NCBI GenBank assembly: GCA_947480015.1
Contig: CANKBS010000007.1
Location: 47,590-111,589, forward strand
Length of the DNA stretch: 64,000 bases
Direction of reading: 5' to 3'
From: Sphingobacteriaceae bacterium
GTDB taxonomy: Bacteria; Bacteroidota; Bacteroidia; B-17B0; Aurantibacillaceae
In this document: in pieces, positions 41,348 through 49,699 of the stretch
Layout of the letters: each line of letters starts with the position of its first letter
Position numbering within the stretch: position 1 is the first letter of the stretch
Position numbers and translations under genes: made by a program
Notes under the pieces: generated by a model
Database searches by the model: none
Told to the model about the DNA's origin: nothing
The model's input: only the letters and a program-made list of their open reading frames with translations

Positions 41348-43261
41348 ATGAACTATCCTTATCAAATCAAAACACGCGAAGCTTATGATAAAGCTTACAA
41401 ACAAAGTGTGGAAGATCCCGAATCCTTTTGGGCCAACATTGCCGAAACCTTTACCTGGCAAAAGAAATGGGACAAGGTACTCACCTGGAATTTTAAGGAC
41501 CCGGATATAAAATGGTTTGAAGGTGGTAAATTAAACATCACCGAAAATTGTCTCGATCGTCATCTTGAAAAAAGTGGTAACAAACCTGCTATCATTTGGG
41601 AATCGAACGATCCGGAAGAACATCACCGCATACTCACTTACAAAGAACTGCATTTTAAAGTGGTGCAATTCTCAAATGTTTTAAAAAACAATGGCGTTAA
41701 AAAAGGTGACCGTGTGTGTATTTATATGGGCATGATTCCCGAACTGGCCATTGCAACCTTAGCCTGCGCGCGCATTGGAGCCATCCACTCGGTTATTTTT
41801 GGCGGCTTCTCGGCGCAAGCCATTGCCGATCGTTTAGATGATGCACAATCGGAATTTATTATTACCTGCGATGGTGCTTACCGCGGAGCAAAAGACATTC
41901 CTTTAAAAAGTGTGATTGATGATGCTTTAATAGGCAACAAAAGTATTAAACGGGTAATAGTTTGTACCCGCACCCGCACACCGGTGAGTATGATCAAAGG
42001 TCGTGATGTGTGGTGGGAAGATGAAATTAAAAAAGTGGAAACACATGGTAATCCGGATTGTCCGGCCGAAGTAATGGATGCCGAAGATATTTTATTTATT
42101 TTGTATACTTCAGGTTCTACCGGAAAACCAAAAGGTGTGGTGCATAGCACCGCCGGTTATATGGTATGGGCCAATTATACGTTTGTAAATGTGTTTCAGT
42201 ATCAACCCGGACAAGTACATTTTTGTACGGCCGATATTGGTTGGATAACAGGTCACTCGTACATTATTTACGGTCCGCTCAGTGCCGGAGGAACTACCCT
42301 GATGTTTGAAGGCGTGCCTACCTGGCCCGATGCAGGACGATTCTGGGAAATTGTAGATACGTACAAAGTAAATATTTTATATACGGCGCCAACCGCCATT
42401 CGCAGTTTAATGGGCTTTGGTTTGGAATACCTGAAAAACAAAGACCTCAGCTCATTAAAAGTTTTAGGCACTGTGGGAGAACCTATTAATGAAGAAGCCT
42501 GGCACTGGTATGATAAAAATATCGGTAAAGGCAATTGTCCAATTGTAGATACCTGGTGGCAAACCGAAACCGGTGGCATCATGATTTCTAACATTGCTAA
42601 TGTTACCGAAGGAATCCCATCCTTTGCCACACTGCCGCTTCCGGGTGTGCAACCGTGTTTGGTGGATGAGAACGGAGTTGAAATTGAAGGAAACAAGGTG
42701 AACGGTAATCTCTGTATCAAAGCCCCATGGCCCGGCATCATTCGCAGTACTTACCGTGATCACGAACGTTGCAGGCAGACTTATTTCTCAACTTATCCCG
42801 ATAAATATTTTACCGGTGATGGTTGCATGCGCGATGCAGACGGCAATTACCGTATTACAGGACGTGTGGATGATGTACTAAATGTGAGTGGACACCGCAT
42901 TGGCACGGCCGAAGTGGAGAATGCTATTAACATGCACGCCGGTGTGATTGAAAGTGCGGTGGTAGGTTATCCACATGATATAAAAGGTCAAGGTATTTAT
43001 GCTTATGTGATTCACGATGGTAGTCATGGCGATCCGAATTTAACCCGTCAGGATATTTTACAAACGGTTGCTCGTATTATTGGACCAATTGCCAAACCCG
43101 ATAAAATTCAATTTGTACCGGGTTTACCAAAAACACGCAGCGGAAAAATTATGCGACGCATTTTAAGAAAAATTGCAGAAGGCGATACCGGCAATCTTGG
43201 TGATACCAGCACTTTGCTCGATCCTTCGCTGGTTGACATCATCAAAGAAAGCCGGATTTAA
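41348..43261 (+). CDS. acs: Acetyl-CoA synthetase
   Basis: A 637-residue acyl-adenylate-forming enzyme of full length for Acs. Motifs in order: YTSGSTGKPKGVVHS (P-loop, near 260), WITGHSYIIYGPL, DTWWQTETGG (A5), YFTGDGCMRDADGNYRITGRVDDVLNVSGHRIGTAEVE (A7-A8 hinge) and the C-terminal KTRSGKIMRRILRKI with the lysine that is acetylated to switch the enzyme off. It converts acetate, ATP and CoA to acetyl-CoA in the cytoplasm. Possible promoter: TTTG, 18 bases, TACATTCG just upstream of 41340. A CoA-transferase/hydrolase 2.6 kb downstream could act on the same pool. Confidence 0.95.
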   Translation: MNYPYQIKTREAYDKAYKQSVEDPESFWANIAETFTWQKKWDKVLTWNFKDPDIKWFEGGKLNITENCLDRHLEKSGNKPAIIWESNDPEEHHRILTYKELHFKVVQFSNVLKNNGVKKGDRVCIYMGMIPELAIATLACARIGAIHSVIFGGFSAQAIADRLDDAQSEFIITCDGAYRGAKDIPLKSVIDDALIGNKSIKRVIVCTRTRTPVSMIKGRDVWWEDEIKKVETHGNPDCPAEVMDAEDILFILYTSGSTGKPKGVVHSTAGYMVWANYTFVNVFQYQPGQVHFCTADIGWITGHSYIIYGPLSAGGTTLMFEGVPTWPDAGRFWEIVDTYKVNILYTAPTAIRSLMGFGLEYLKNKDLSSLKVLGTVGEPINEEAWHWYDKNIGKGNCPIVDTWWQTETGGIMISNIANVTEGIPSFATLPLPGVQPCLVDENGVEIEGNKVNGNLCIKAPWPGIIRSTYRDHERCRQTYFSTYPDKYFTGDGCMRDADGNYRITGRVDDVLNVSGHRIGTAEVENAINMHAGVIESAVVGYPHDIKGQGIYAYVIHDGSHGDPNLTRQDILQTVARIIGPIAKPDKIQFVPGLPKTRSGKIMRRILRKIAEGDTGNLGDTSTLLDPSLVDIIKESRI

Positions 43262-43350
43262 AAAGCCTCTTGTTTTTGATTTTTGCTTTTTTTATAAATG
43301 TTCTGCTTTTAACTTAGCTCCTTTATTCACTACATTTAGTCTAATCATTT

Positions 43351-43378
43351 AATAAGCCGGAACAGATCCGGCTTATTT
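43351..43378 (+). terminator. Terminator after acs
   Basis: Perfect 10-base stem aataagccgg / ccggcttatt with a 7-base loop, followed by a short T-rich tail. It lies about 90 bases after the acs stop and just ahead of the YceI gene. Confidence 0.75.
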
Positions 43379-43405
43379 TATGTCTAACATTAAAAAAATG
43401 CAACT

Positions 43406-43939
43406 ATGAAAACCATCTCAAAAATTTTCGCACTGCTTTTAGTATTAGCTGCCTCAGCCTTCACTGTGTTTCAATCAAGTAATTGGAAAGTAAACGAAGA
43501 AGCTTATTCGGTTAGTTTTAAAGGTCCAAAGGTTGAAGGAATTATAAAAGGTCTAAAAGCCAGCATTAGTTTTGATCCCGCAAAGCCCGAGAACGCTAAG
43601 ATTTCGGCGAGTATGGATGCCAAGAGTTTAAATACCGGTAATGGCATGATGAACAAACATGCCAAATCGGAAGAGGCATTATCTGTAGAGAAATTTCCAA
43701 GCATCACTTTTGAATCAACATCAGTAAGCGGCAAAAACGGATCATACACAGCAAAAGGAAAACTGACTATGAAAGGCATCACAAAGGAAATGGATCTTCC
43801 TTTTACGTTTGAGAATGCAAATGGAGAGGCGATCATAAAGGGCAAATTTACTGTTGTATCCAAAGACTTTACTATCACCCGCAAAGGGGCGCCTGAAAGT
43901 CTCGAAATCACTTTAGTAATTCCTGTATCCAATAAATAA
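43406..43939 (+). CDS. YceI-family lipid-binding-like protein
   Basis: A 177-residue protein. A signal peptide-like N-terminus (MKTISKIFALLLVLAASAFTVF) precedes one YceI lipocalin-like barrel: WKVNEEAYSVSFKGPKVEGIIKGLKASISFDP, MDAKSLNTGNGMMNKHAKSEEAL, FPSITFES, TAKGKLTMKGITKEMDLPF. Members bind isoprenoid-type lipids and are usually periplasmic; many are induced by osmotic or acid stress. The following membrane-protein gene starts inside its stop codon (TAATG), so the two are cotranscribed. Ligand not predictable. Confidence 0.9.
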   Translation: MKTISKIFALLLVLAASAFTVFQSSNWKVNEEAYSVSFKGPKVEGIIKGLKASISFDPAKPENAKISASMDAKSLNTGNGMMNKHAKSEEALSVEKFPSITFESTSVSGKNGSYTAKGKLTMKGITKEMDLPFTFENANGEAIIKGKFTVVSKDFTITRKGAPESLEITLVIPVSNK

Positions 43940-44340
43940 TGACGTTATTCCGAAGATCTTTAGCGCATTTGGTGCTCAGTAGTTTATTGTCTATTGCAGC
44001 CTGTTTAATTTATAACGCCGTTTATTGCAAAGCCTTTGAGCTCGATTTTAGTAGTGTTTTAAACGCCAGCGGTATTATTGGCGCCAATGTATTTGCAGCG
44101 CTGTTAATGGGCACGGCCTATTATTTACTCGAACGTTTCAATAAACAAAAACTCCAAGGCTGGTTAAACCTTTTCATTGCCCTCTTAAGTTTTGCAAGTA
44201 TTGTGGGCGTGTTTGGCATGCAATTACCATTAACGATCGAGAGTCCGGAATTATTTCCCGGTCTGGCCGTTCCCATGCACTTTTTTCCGGCACTGGCATT
44301 TTTTTCAGTGGCGCCTTTTTTTAGGGCGGTTAAAAATTAA
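43939..44340 (+). CDS. Four-helix membrane protein coupled to YceI
   Basis: A 133-residue protein with four membrane helices (about residues 8-27, 45-63, 74-95 and 110-127). No conserved motif I recognise. The one-base overlap with the YceI gene shows coupled translation. Small membrane proteins next to YceI genes in other bacteria are often cytochrome b561-like, but this one lacks the paired histidines of that family, so I leave it as unknown. Confidence 0.75.
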   Translation: MTLFRRSLAHLVLSSLLSIAACLIYNAVYCKAFELDFSSVLNASGIIGANVFAALLMGTAYYLLERFNKQKLQGWLNLFIALLSFASIVGVFGMQLPLTIESPELFPGLAVPMHFFPALAFFSVAPFFRAVKN

Positions 44341-44507
44341 TAGAGAGATATTGGGGTTTTGTGATCTCGTAAATAATGTCTGCTAACAATATGTGAGCTG
44401 GCGTTCATTTTGGTATCCAAAAATTAAATCTAGAGAAGTACGACGAAATATGAAAATTAAAAAAAGATCACTAGCATGACTCCAAGTTTGCGGTCAAACA
44501 CGAACCC

Positions 44508-44894
44508 TTATGCCCACTGTTGTTTGATTTTATATTTTTTGAGCCCCTTGTCACGTGTAATTAAAATAAATTTTTCTGCAATTGCTTGTGAAATTATTAA
44601 ACGATCAAAAGGGTCACCATGATAATTAGGTAAAGTCGATAAAGTTAGAAGATGATCAAAAGTGATTTGAACTACCTCAATTTGATTACGGTCGGCATAT
44701 TCAAACAATTCCTCTAAAGATATTTTGAGTGTCAGTTTACCGAGTTGCTCTTTTATAGTAATTTCCCATAAACTTGCAACACTAAGAAAACAAGGTTGAT
44801 TGATATCTTTTATTTTGTCTCAAACCGGAGCGGGTAATTGGCTGTCCCCAGAAACAAACTATAAGAAAGCCTGTGTGTCAAGCAAATAAGCCAT
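44508..44894 (-). pseudogene. VapC-type PIN-domain toxin with two nonsense codons
   Basis: Read straight through in one frame from ATG 44894: MAYLLDTQAFL, TAG, FVSGDSQLPAPV, TGA, DKIKDINQPCFLSVASLWEITIKEQLGKL and on through FEYADRNQIEV, LPNYHGDPFDRLIISQA, LITRDKGLKKY. Typical PIN toxins have LWxxxGD and R/DK at the two stops, so TGG to TAG and CGA to TGA are the likely changes. The PIN acid residues (LLDTQ, E in SLWEI, D in GDPFDRLI, D in TRD) remain. Only the last 66 residues are open from ATG 44708. The ATG overlaps the antitoxin stop (TAATG). The toxin appears inactivated while its antitoxin is intact. Confidence 0.88.
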
Positions 44895-45097
44895 TACATA
44901 TAATTTTTAAATTCGTCCAGCGGCTCATCAAAATCGGTTGAAAGTTTTATTTTCCCCTTTGCATAACCAAACTCACGTGTTTTAAGCTTAGATTTTGTTT
45001 TGGATTTCTTTTTTAAAAATTCAACAAAGTCCGCAACCTCATCACGTAATGTCTTTGGTAAAGAATTGATTTCTATTTTCAAAGATGTATTTGTCAT
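44894..45097 (-). CDS. VapB-type antitoxin (DUF2281-like)
   Basis: A 67-residue protein: MTNTSLKIEINSLPKTLRDEVADFVEFLKKKSKTKSK, a short helix pair with a basic stretch, then the unfolded, acidic LSTDFDEPLDEFKNYM, which in this family docks on the toxin. The DUF2281 group commonly precedes VapC toxins. It overlaps the broken toxin by one base. The antitoxin itself shows no damage. A near-consensus TATATTTA lies just upstream on the minus strand. With no functional toxin it may be on its way to loss, or it may still repress its promoter or neutralise other toxins. Confidence 0.82.
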   Translation of the reverse strand: MTNTSLKIEINSLPKTLRDEVADFVEFLKKKSKTKSKLKTREFGYAKGKIKLSTDFDEPLDEFKNYM

Positions 45098-45234
45098 GAT
45101 GTAAATATAAGAATAATTGTTGAGTTTTAAAACGTGACAAGCTTACAGAACCCCTGTCAATAGCTATGCGCCTACGACTTAGCTAGGAGCAAAAACAAAC
45201 ACTGAAAAATTTGTGTATTTGGCCTTAGTTATCT

Positions 45235-45414
45235 TTAAGAACCTATTGGATGCGTGGTAACAATTTTAAGGCGTTTGCTGTTAACTGGTATAACGGTTGT
45301 TTGTGTGTAATCAATTTCAGTAAATAGATGCATATCTAAATTATTACGCCATTTAGAAGTTTGACCAATCCCTAAAAAGCCACTTTGATTGCCAGTTTCT
45401 ATTGTCCAACCCGA
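45235..45414 (-). pseudogene. Possible gene fragment, family unknown
   Basis: One minus-strand frame is open for about 58 residues and reads like protein: GWTIETGNQSGFLGIGQTSKWRNN, LFTEIDYTQTTVIPVN, RLKIVTTHPIGS, then TAA at 45237-45235. There is no start codon; a stop lies just before it at 45417-45415. The composition is unlike a random frame, so I suspect the 3' end of a lost gene, but I recognise no family. It slightly overlaps the proposed 5' end of the next gene. Confidence 0.3.
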
Positions 45415-45779
45415 TTAATACTTACCTTTGTAAAGTGATTGAGACCGAAGAACTTATTGAAGTAAAAACCCTCGAAAGCGAGGAACGACAAACCATTGTG
45501 CATTGTACGTGTGGCGATATTTATGCTTATAGGGTTTGGCCCAGTACTTATTTAATTGAACACGGAACCGGTAAAAGAGCCAAACTCATCACCGCCTTTA
45601 ACATTTCATTTGCACCACAGTGGACCGAAAATGACGGCAGAGGCTTCACCCTCATATTCGAAGGACTGAGCAAAGGCTGTGCGGTTTTTGATTTGAAAGA
45701 AATTATTCCGCAGGATGGTGGCTTTGAAGTGTTAAGAATACAGCGTAATAAAAGCGATGTCTATCAGGTGAGTTTATAG
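45402..45779 (+). CDS. Conserved-looking cytoplasmic protein of unknown function
   Basis: A 125-residue protein from TTG 45402 (SNPINTYLCKVIETEELIEV). It contains a CxC pair (VHCTCGDIYAYRVWPSTYLIEHG), FNISFAPQWTENDGRGFTLIFEGLS and a C-terminal NKSDVYQVSL. It has no signal peptide or membrane segment. There is no ATG between the upstream stop at 45354 and this point. A perfect TACCTTTG at 45423-45430 inside the proposed 5' end would, if a real promoter, force use of GTG 45435 and a leaderless message. I keep the TTG because NTYLCKV looks like part of the fold. No function is known. Confidence 0.65.
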   Translation: MSNPINTYLCKVIETEELIEVKTLESEERQTIVHCTCGDIYAYRVWPSTYLIEHGTGKRAKLITAFNISFAPQWTENDGRGFTLIFEGLSKGCAVFDLKEIIPQDGGFEVLRIQRNKSDVYQVSL

Positions 45780-45910
45780 AACAAACATTAGGCCTGCGTA
45801 TAAATTTCATTTCCTTCAGTAAATGCCTCCATTTTCTTCCTGATTTTTATTAGGTTTTATTCCCATATTTTCTCTTAATTTTATCCTCCAAAATCACACA
45901 CAACAATTTT

Positions 45911-47197
45911 ATGAGTCATTTACATTATACCAGCGCCCAAGAAGCGCTCTCCCTATTAAAAAAAGATGATAATGTGTTTATTCAAACCGCCTGTGCTGCA
46001 CCACAACAATTAATAAAGGCCATGGTAAACCGTGCTCCGGTGTTATCCAATGTTTCCATTTACCAATTACATACCGAAGGCCTGGCCCCTTACTCCCACC
46101 CCGAACACAAGGGCGTTTTTAACACCCATTGTTTTTTTGTGGGCGCTAATACACGTAACGCGGTAAATACGGCCAATGCCGATTATATTCCTATTTTTTT
46201 AAGTGAAATCCCACTTCTCTTCCGTCGTAAAATTATTCCCATTGATGTGGCCTTGCTGCACGTGTCGCCACCCGATAAAAATGGTTATTGCAGTTTGGGT
46301 ATTTCGGTCGACGTGGCCTTATCGGTGATAGAAAACGCTAAACACCTCATTGCTCAGGTTAATCCCAACATGCCACGCATACATGGTGGTGGATTTATTC
46401 ACGTCTCAAAATTCAGTGCTATGGTGCAGGTAGAAGATGCGATTCCTGAAATTCGTATTGGCGAACCCGATGAAACCGATACCAAAATAGCCGATTATGT
46501 AGCCGGCCTGGTAGAAGATGGCGCAACACTGCAAATGGGCATTGGTAAAATTCCAAATACCGTATTAAGTAAACTCATTCACCATAAAAAACTCGGCATA
46601 CATTCTGAAATGTTTTCGGATGGCGTCATCGATCTCATCGAGCGTGGCGTCATTACCGGCGAACTTAAAAAACGTTATCCTAAAAAAATCATTGGTGGAT
46701 TTATTTCCGGCACGCGTAAATTATACGATTATGTGGATGATAATCCATTATTTGAATTGCACGATGCTGCTTACGTAAATAATACCACCAACATCATGCA
46801 AAATCCAAAAGTTACTGCTATTAATTCGGCCCTTGAAATTGATTTAACCGGACAAATTTGTGCCGACTCCATAGGCTTTCAATTGTATTCGGGTGTAGGT
46901 GGACAAATGGATTTTATGCGGGCCGCTTCTTTGTCGGAAGGCGGAAAACCCATCATTGCCATGGCCTCTACCACCAATAAAGGTGAATCAAAAATTGTAA
47001 GCACCCTTAAACGAGGCGCTGGCGTAGTCACCACCAGGGCGCATGTACATTATGTGGTCACCGAATTTGGCGTGGCTAATTTATACGGAAAAAACATCAA
47101 ACAACGGATCTTCGAACTCATTAACATTGCACATCCTATGCACCGCGAAAGTTTGGCCAAAGAAGCTTTCGAATTGTGGAATGTATCGGTGAGTTAA
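45911..47197 (+). CDS. Acetyl-CoA hydrolase/transferase family (4-hydroxybutyrate CoA-transferase-like)
   Basis: A 428-residue enzyme with two alpha/beta domains. The N-terminal half has LLKKDDNVFIQTACAAPQQL and LHVSPPDKNGYCSLGISVD; the C-terminal half has GATLQMGIGKIPNTVL, HSEMFSDGVIDLIERG, the catalytic glutamate in INSALEIDLTGQICADS, and GVGGQMDFMRAA. The glutamate forms a glutamyl-CoA thioester during CoA transfer. The closest named activities are 4-hydroxybutyrate or acetate/propionate CoA-transferase; sequence alone does not separate them. It is cytoplasmic and of typical length. Its proximity to acs suggests acyl-CoA turnover, but the genes are not in one operon. Confidence 0.88.
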   Translation: MSHLHYTSAQEALSLLKKDDNVFIQTACAAPQQLIKAMVNRAPVLSNVSIYQLHTEGLAPYSHPEHKGVFNTHCFFVGANTRNAVNTANADYIPIFLSEIPLLFRRKIIPIDVALLHVSPPDKNGYCSLGISVDVALSVIENAKHLIAQVNPNMPRIHGGGFIHVSKFSAMVQVEDAIPEIRIGEPDETDTKIADYVAGLVEDGATLQMGIGKIPNTVLSKLIHHKKLGIHSEMFSDGVIDLIERGVITGELKKRYPKKIIGGFISGTRKLYDYVDDNPLFELHDAAYVNNTTNIMQNPKVTAINSALEIDLTGQICADSIGFQLYSGVGGQMDFMRAASLSEGGKPIIAMASTTNKGESKIVSTLKRGAGVVTTRAHVHYVVTEFGVANLYGKNIKQRIFELINIAHPMHRESLAKEAFELWNVSVS

Positions 47198-47301
47198 TTT
47201 AGAACCCTTTTTCAGTTATCGACTTTAGTTAAAACCATTCTGAAAAATTGTAGTCTATTTTTTTTTAAAGCCGCTTGGCCTTTTGAATCTGTGGCGCTAG
47301 T

Positions 47302-48639
47302 TTAATCTAAAATAATTAATTTAGAATAAATACGCTGTCCCTTTTGTCGGCTTACCAAGCTGTACACGCCTGAAGGCCAATTCTTGCAGGAAATGACATA
47401 GCTTCCCGCCTCTTCCATTTTTTTACTATAAATTAATACAGTTTGAGAGGAATAAATAAAAATCTCACTTGCCTCTTTTAAATCAAGTGTCAATTGCTCT
47501 GAACAAGGATTCGGATAAATATTAATTCCTACTTCCTTCTCCTCTTCAGGAATTCCCACACAATTTAGCACCTTCACCTGTACCGTTGCAGTTCCTTCAC
47601 ATCCAAAGGCATTCGTTCCAGTAACGGTAAATACACTTGATGCAGGCGGACTCACACTAATTGACTGGTTATTCTGTACATTAAACCAGGTATAATTCAG
47701 AGCGCCATACCCGGTGAGAATAGCCTCTTCGCCTTTGCAAATTAAGGTTGGACTACTTGTGGCAATAAGTGTTGGATTTACAAAAACCTGGGTGCTTTGT
47801 GTGACCAAACATTCGGGTGCAGGTACAAAACGAATCTGCTCATTCGTTGCAGTCCAGTTAGCTGTGCCATTTCTACCGGGCACCGCAAAACCAATACCGG
47901 CAGCATTTTGAATACCCATGGTGGTATTATACACATTCGTTCCGGTGGGAATTGGTTTAGTGACTGTATTTATTTCTATCACATTAGAGCCTTCGTATAA
48001 AAACAGTTCGCCGGTAACCGGACCATTACCCGTTTTATGAAACACACAATTAAATGAAACAATCAGCATTCGGTTAGGTGCAGTGCCTATGGTCAGATAA
48101 CGAATGCTGCCTCCTTGCGAAGGATCAAGGTCGGTCCAAGCACAGGCAATCATGTTTTGTGGAGCACTTGTATTTGGCAGTGCTAAACCTTGACAACAGC
48201 CATCACTTTGTCCACTTGAAAAAGTAATAAAACCATTGGAACTTATATAAAAGCTTGAATAGTCCGCACAAAAAAATCGAAAATTAAAGCCTATGGGCAA
48301 TGCAGCGCTCATTTGATTATCGCCCAGTATGATGTAATTGGGATTGTAGGCCAACAAGGTAAACGTGCCCGCCTCTTGTGAATAGGAATTGGCACAATAG
48401 GAATATGAAATAAGCTGTGTGCCCACACCTGCCGCTGAAGGCGTGAATACAGCATTGTTAATACCGTTTCCAAAAATAACACCGCTGGCATTACTCGCTT
48501 GTAAGGTAGAAGCCGCTGAGTTTAAGCAATACGTGGGCGACAAGCCCGAAAAGCTGCACTGTGCTTTGAATTCACGCGCTGAACTAAAACATAGAACCAA
48601 GAGAAGAAATACAACTTGTTTTTTTGCCTTTAAAAGCAT
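47302..48639 (-). CDS. T9SS-sorted secreted protein with a shared beta-sandwich and an Ig-like repeat
   Basis: A 445-residue protein. Signal peptide ending REFKAQ. Residues about 100-290 are a beta-sandwich (LPIGFNFRFFCADYSSFYISSNGFITFSS, WTDLDPSQGG, NRMLIVSFNCVFH, GELFLYEGSNVIEINT) that is also present in the 1884-residue protein at 17125-22779. One Ig-like repeat follows (GALNYTWFNVQNNQSISVSPPASSVFTV). The tail INIYPNPCSEQLTLDLKEA ... WPSGVYSLVSRQ is a type A sorting domain. It is expected on the surface; ligand and role unknown. Confidence 0.85.
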   Translation of the reverse strand: MLLKAKKQVVFLLLVLCFSSAREFKAQCSFSGLSPTYCLNSAASTLQASNASGVIFGNGINNAVFTPSAAGVGTQLISYSYCANSYSQEAGTFTLLAYNPNYIILGDNQMSAALPIGFNFRFFCADYSSFYISSNGFITFSSGQSDGCCQGLALPNTSAPQNMIACAWTDLDPSQGGSIRYLTIGTAPNRMLIVSFNCVFHKTGNGPVTGELFLYEGSNVIEINTVTKPIPTGTNVYNTTMGIQNAAGIGFAVPGRNGTANWTATNEQIRFVPAPECLVTQSTQVFVNPTLIATSSPTLICKGEEAILTGYGALNYTWFNVQNNQSISVSPPASSVFTVTGTNAFGCEGTATVQVKVLNCVGIPEEEKEVGINIYPNPCSEQLTLDLKEASEIFIYSSQTVLIYSKKMEEAGSYVISCKNWPSGVYSLVSRQKGQRIYSKLIILD

Positions 48640-48740
48640 AAACTAAGGTAGTTAATATTGTTGATTTTAGTCCAAAATGACTAGACCTTTAACAGTTTAA
48701 CTCAGCTTTTATAATTACCTTGTCTTCCTAAAATGTAAAC

Positions 48741-49673
48741 ATGAAAAAAATTCTACTTCCCTGTACTCTTTTTTTAGTTCTGAACAATAGTTCCTTATTA
48801 GCTCAAATTCCAAATGCCGGTTTCGAAAACTGGAGCACGGTGGGTTCCTATATGAATCCCGACAATTGGTCGACCATGAACAATACCACAGCCACTTATT
48901 CGCTGTTCACCGCTACCAAAGCTACTCCCGGAAACCCGGGCACGGCTTATCTTAAACTGACTTCTAAAACCATCAACGGTTCGGTTGTTAAAGGCATCGC
49001 AGTTAGTGGCAAGCTCGATACCATCAATCTTAAACCAATTTCAGGATTCCCTTACACACAGCGCTCTTCCACCTTTGCGGGTAAATGGCAACACATGATT
49101 TATGGCGCAAGCCAAGGTAATGTGTCTGTTTTATTAAGCCGTTGGAACACAACTACCGGTCATCGCGATACAGTTGCCAGTGCCGCTGTTACCTTAGCCG
49201 GTATGGCTATGAGCTGGTCTAATTTTGGCATGAGTTTAAATTATGTCGATTCCTTACATTATCCCGATTCTTGCCTCATCGTATTGCAAGCCAGCGGAAC
49301 TGCTCCCACTAATAATGATTACCTTTGGGTAGATGCCTTGGCATTAACCGGTACCGTTGCTTTGGCTCCTCCTGCCCCACCGGCGAACCTGGTAGGCATT
49401 AACGAAAACACAAGCTTTATTTCAAACCTGAGCGTTTTTCCTAATCCTGCACAGCACCAGCTAAACCTTAGCTACACACTTCAGCAAGCCGATAAAGTAA
49501 GCATTCAGTTAATTGACATACATGGTAAAGTTGTTATTGAATTACCGGCAATTACTGCACAAAGCGGTTCCAACACCATTCACATGGAGACTTCCGGGTT
49601 AAGCCATGGACAATACATTTTAAAGATCGCAAGCTCCAAAGGCATACAAAACAAAAAAATAATCCTCAACTAA
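48741..49673 (+). CDS. T9SS-sorted secreted protein with PCMD-like N-terminal domain
   Basis: A 310-residue protein. Signal peptide MKKILLPCTLFLVLNNSSLLAQ. The mature protein opens IPNAGFENWSTVGSYMNPDNWST, a start typical of putative carbohydrate-metabolism or -binding (PCMD-like) beta-sandwiches, and continues through GNPGTAYLKLTSKTI, AGKWQHMIYGASQGNVSVLLSRWN and YLWVDALALTG. The last about 75 residues (LSVFPNPAQHQLNLSYTL ... GQYILKIASSKG) are a type A sorting domain. The multicopper oxidase gene follows 26 bases later in the same direction, so cotranscription is likely; a functional link is unproven. Confidence 0.82.
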   Translation: MKKILLPCTLFLVLNNSSLLAQIPNAGFENWSTVGSYMNPDNWSTMNNTTATYSLFTATKATPGNPGTAYLKLTSKTINGSVVKGIAVSGKLDTINLKPISGFPYTQRSSTFAGKWQHMIYGASQGNVSVLLSRWNTTTGHRDTVASAAVTLAGMAMSWSNFGMSLNYVDSLHYPDSCLIVLQASGTAPTNNDYLWVDALALTGTVALAPPAPPANLVGINENTSFISNLSVFPNPAQHQLNLSYTLQQADKVSIQLIDIHGKVVIELPAITAQSGSNTIHMETSGLSHGQYILKIASSKGIQNKKIILN

Positions 49674-49699
49674 TTTTTGTCGCCTAACATTTTCATCAC

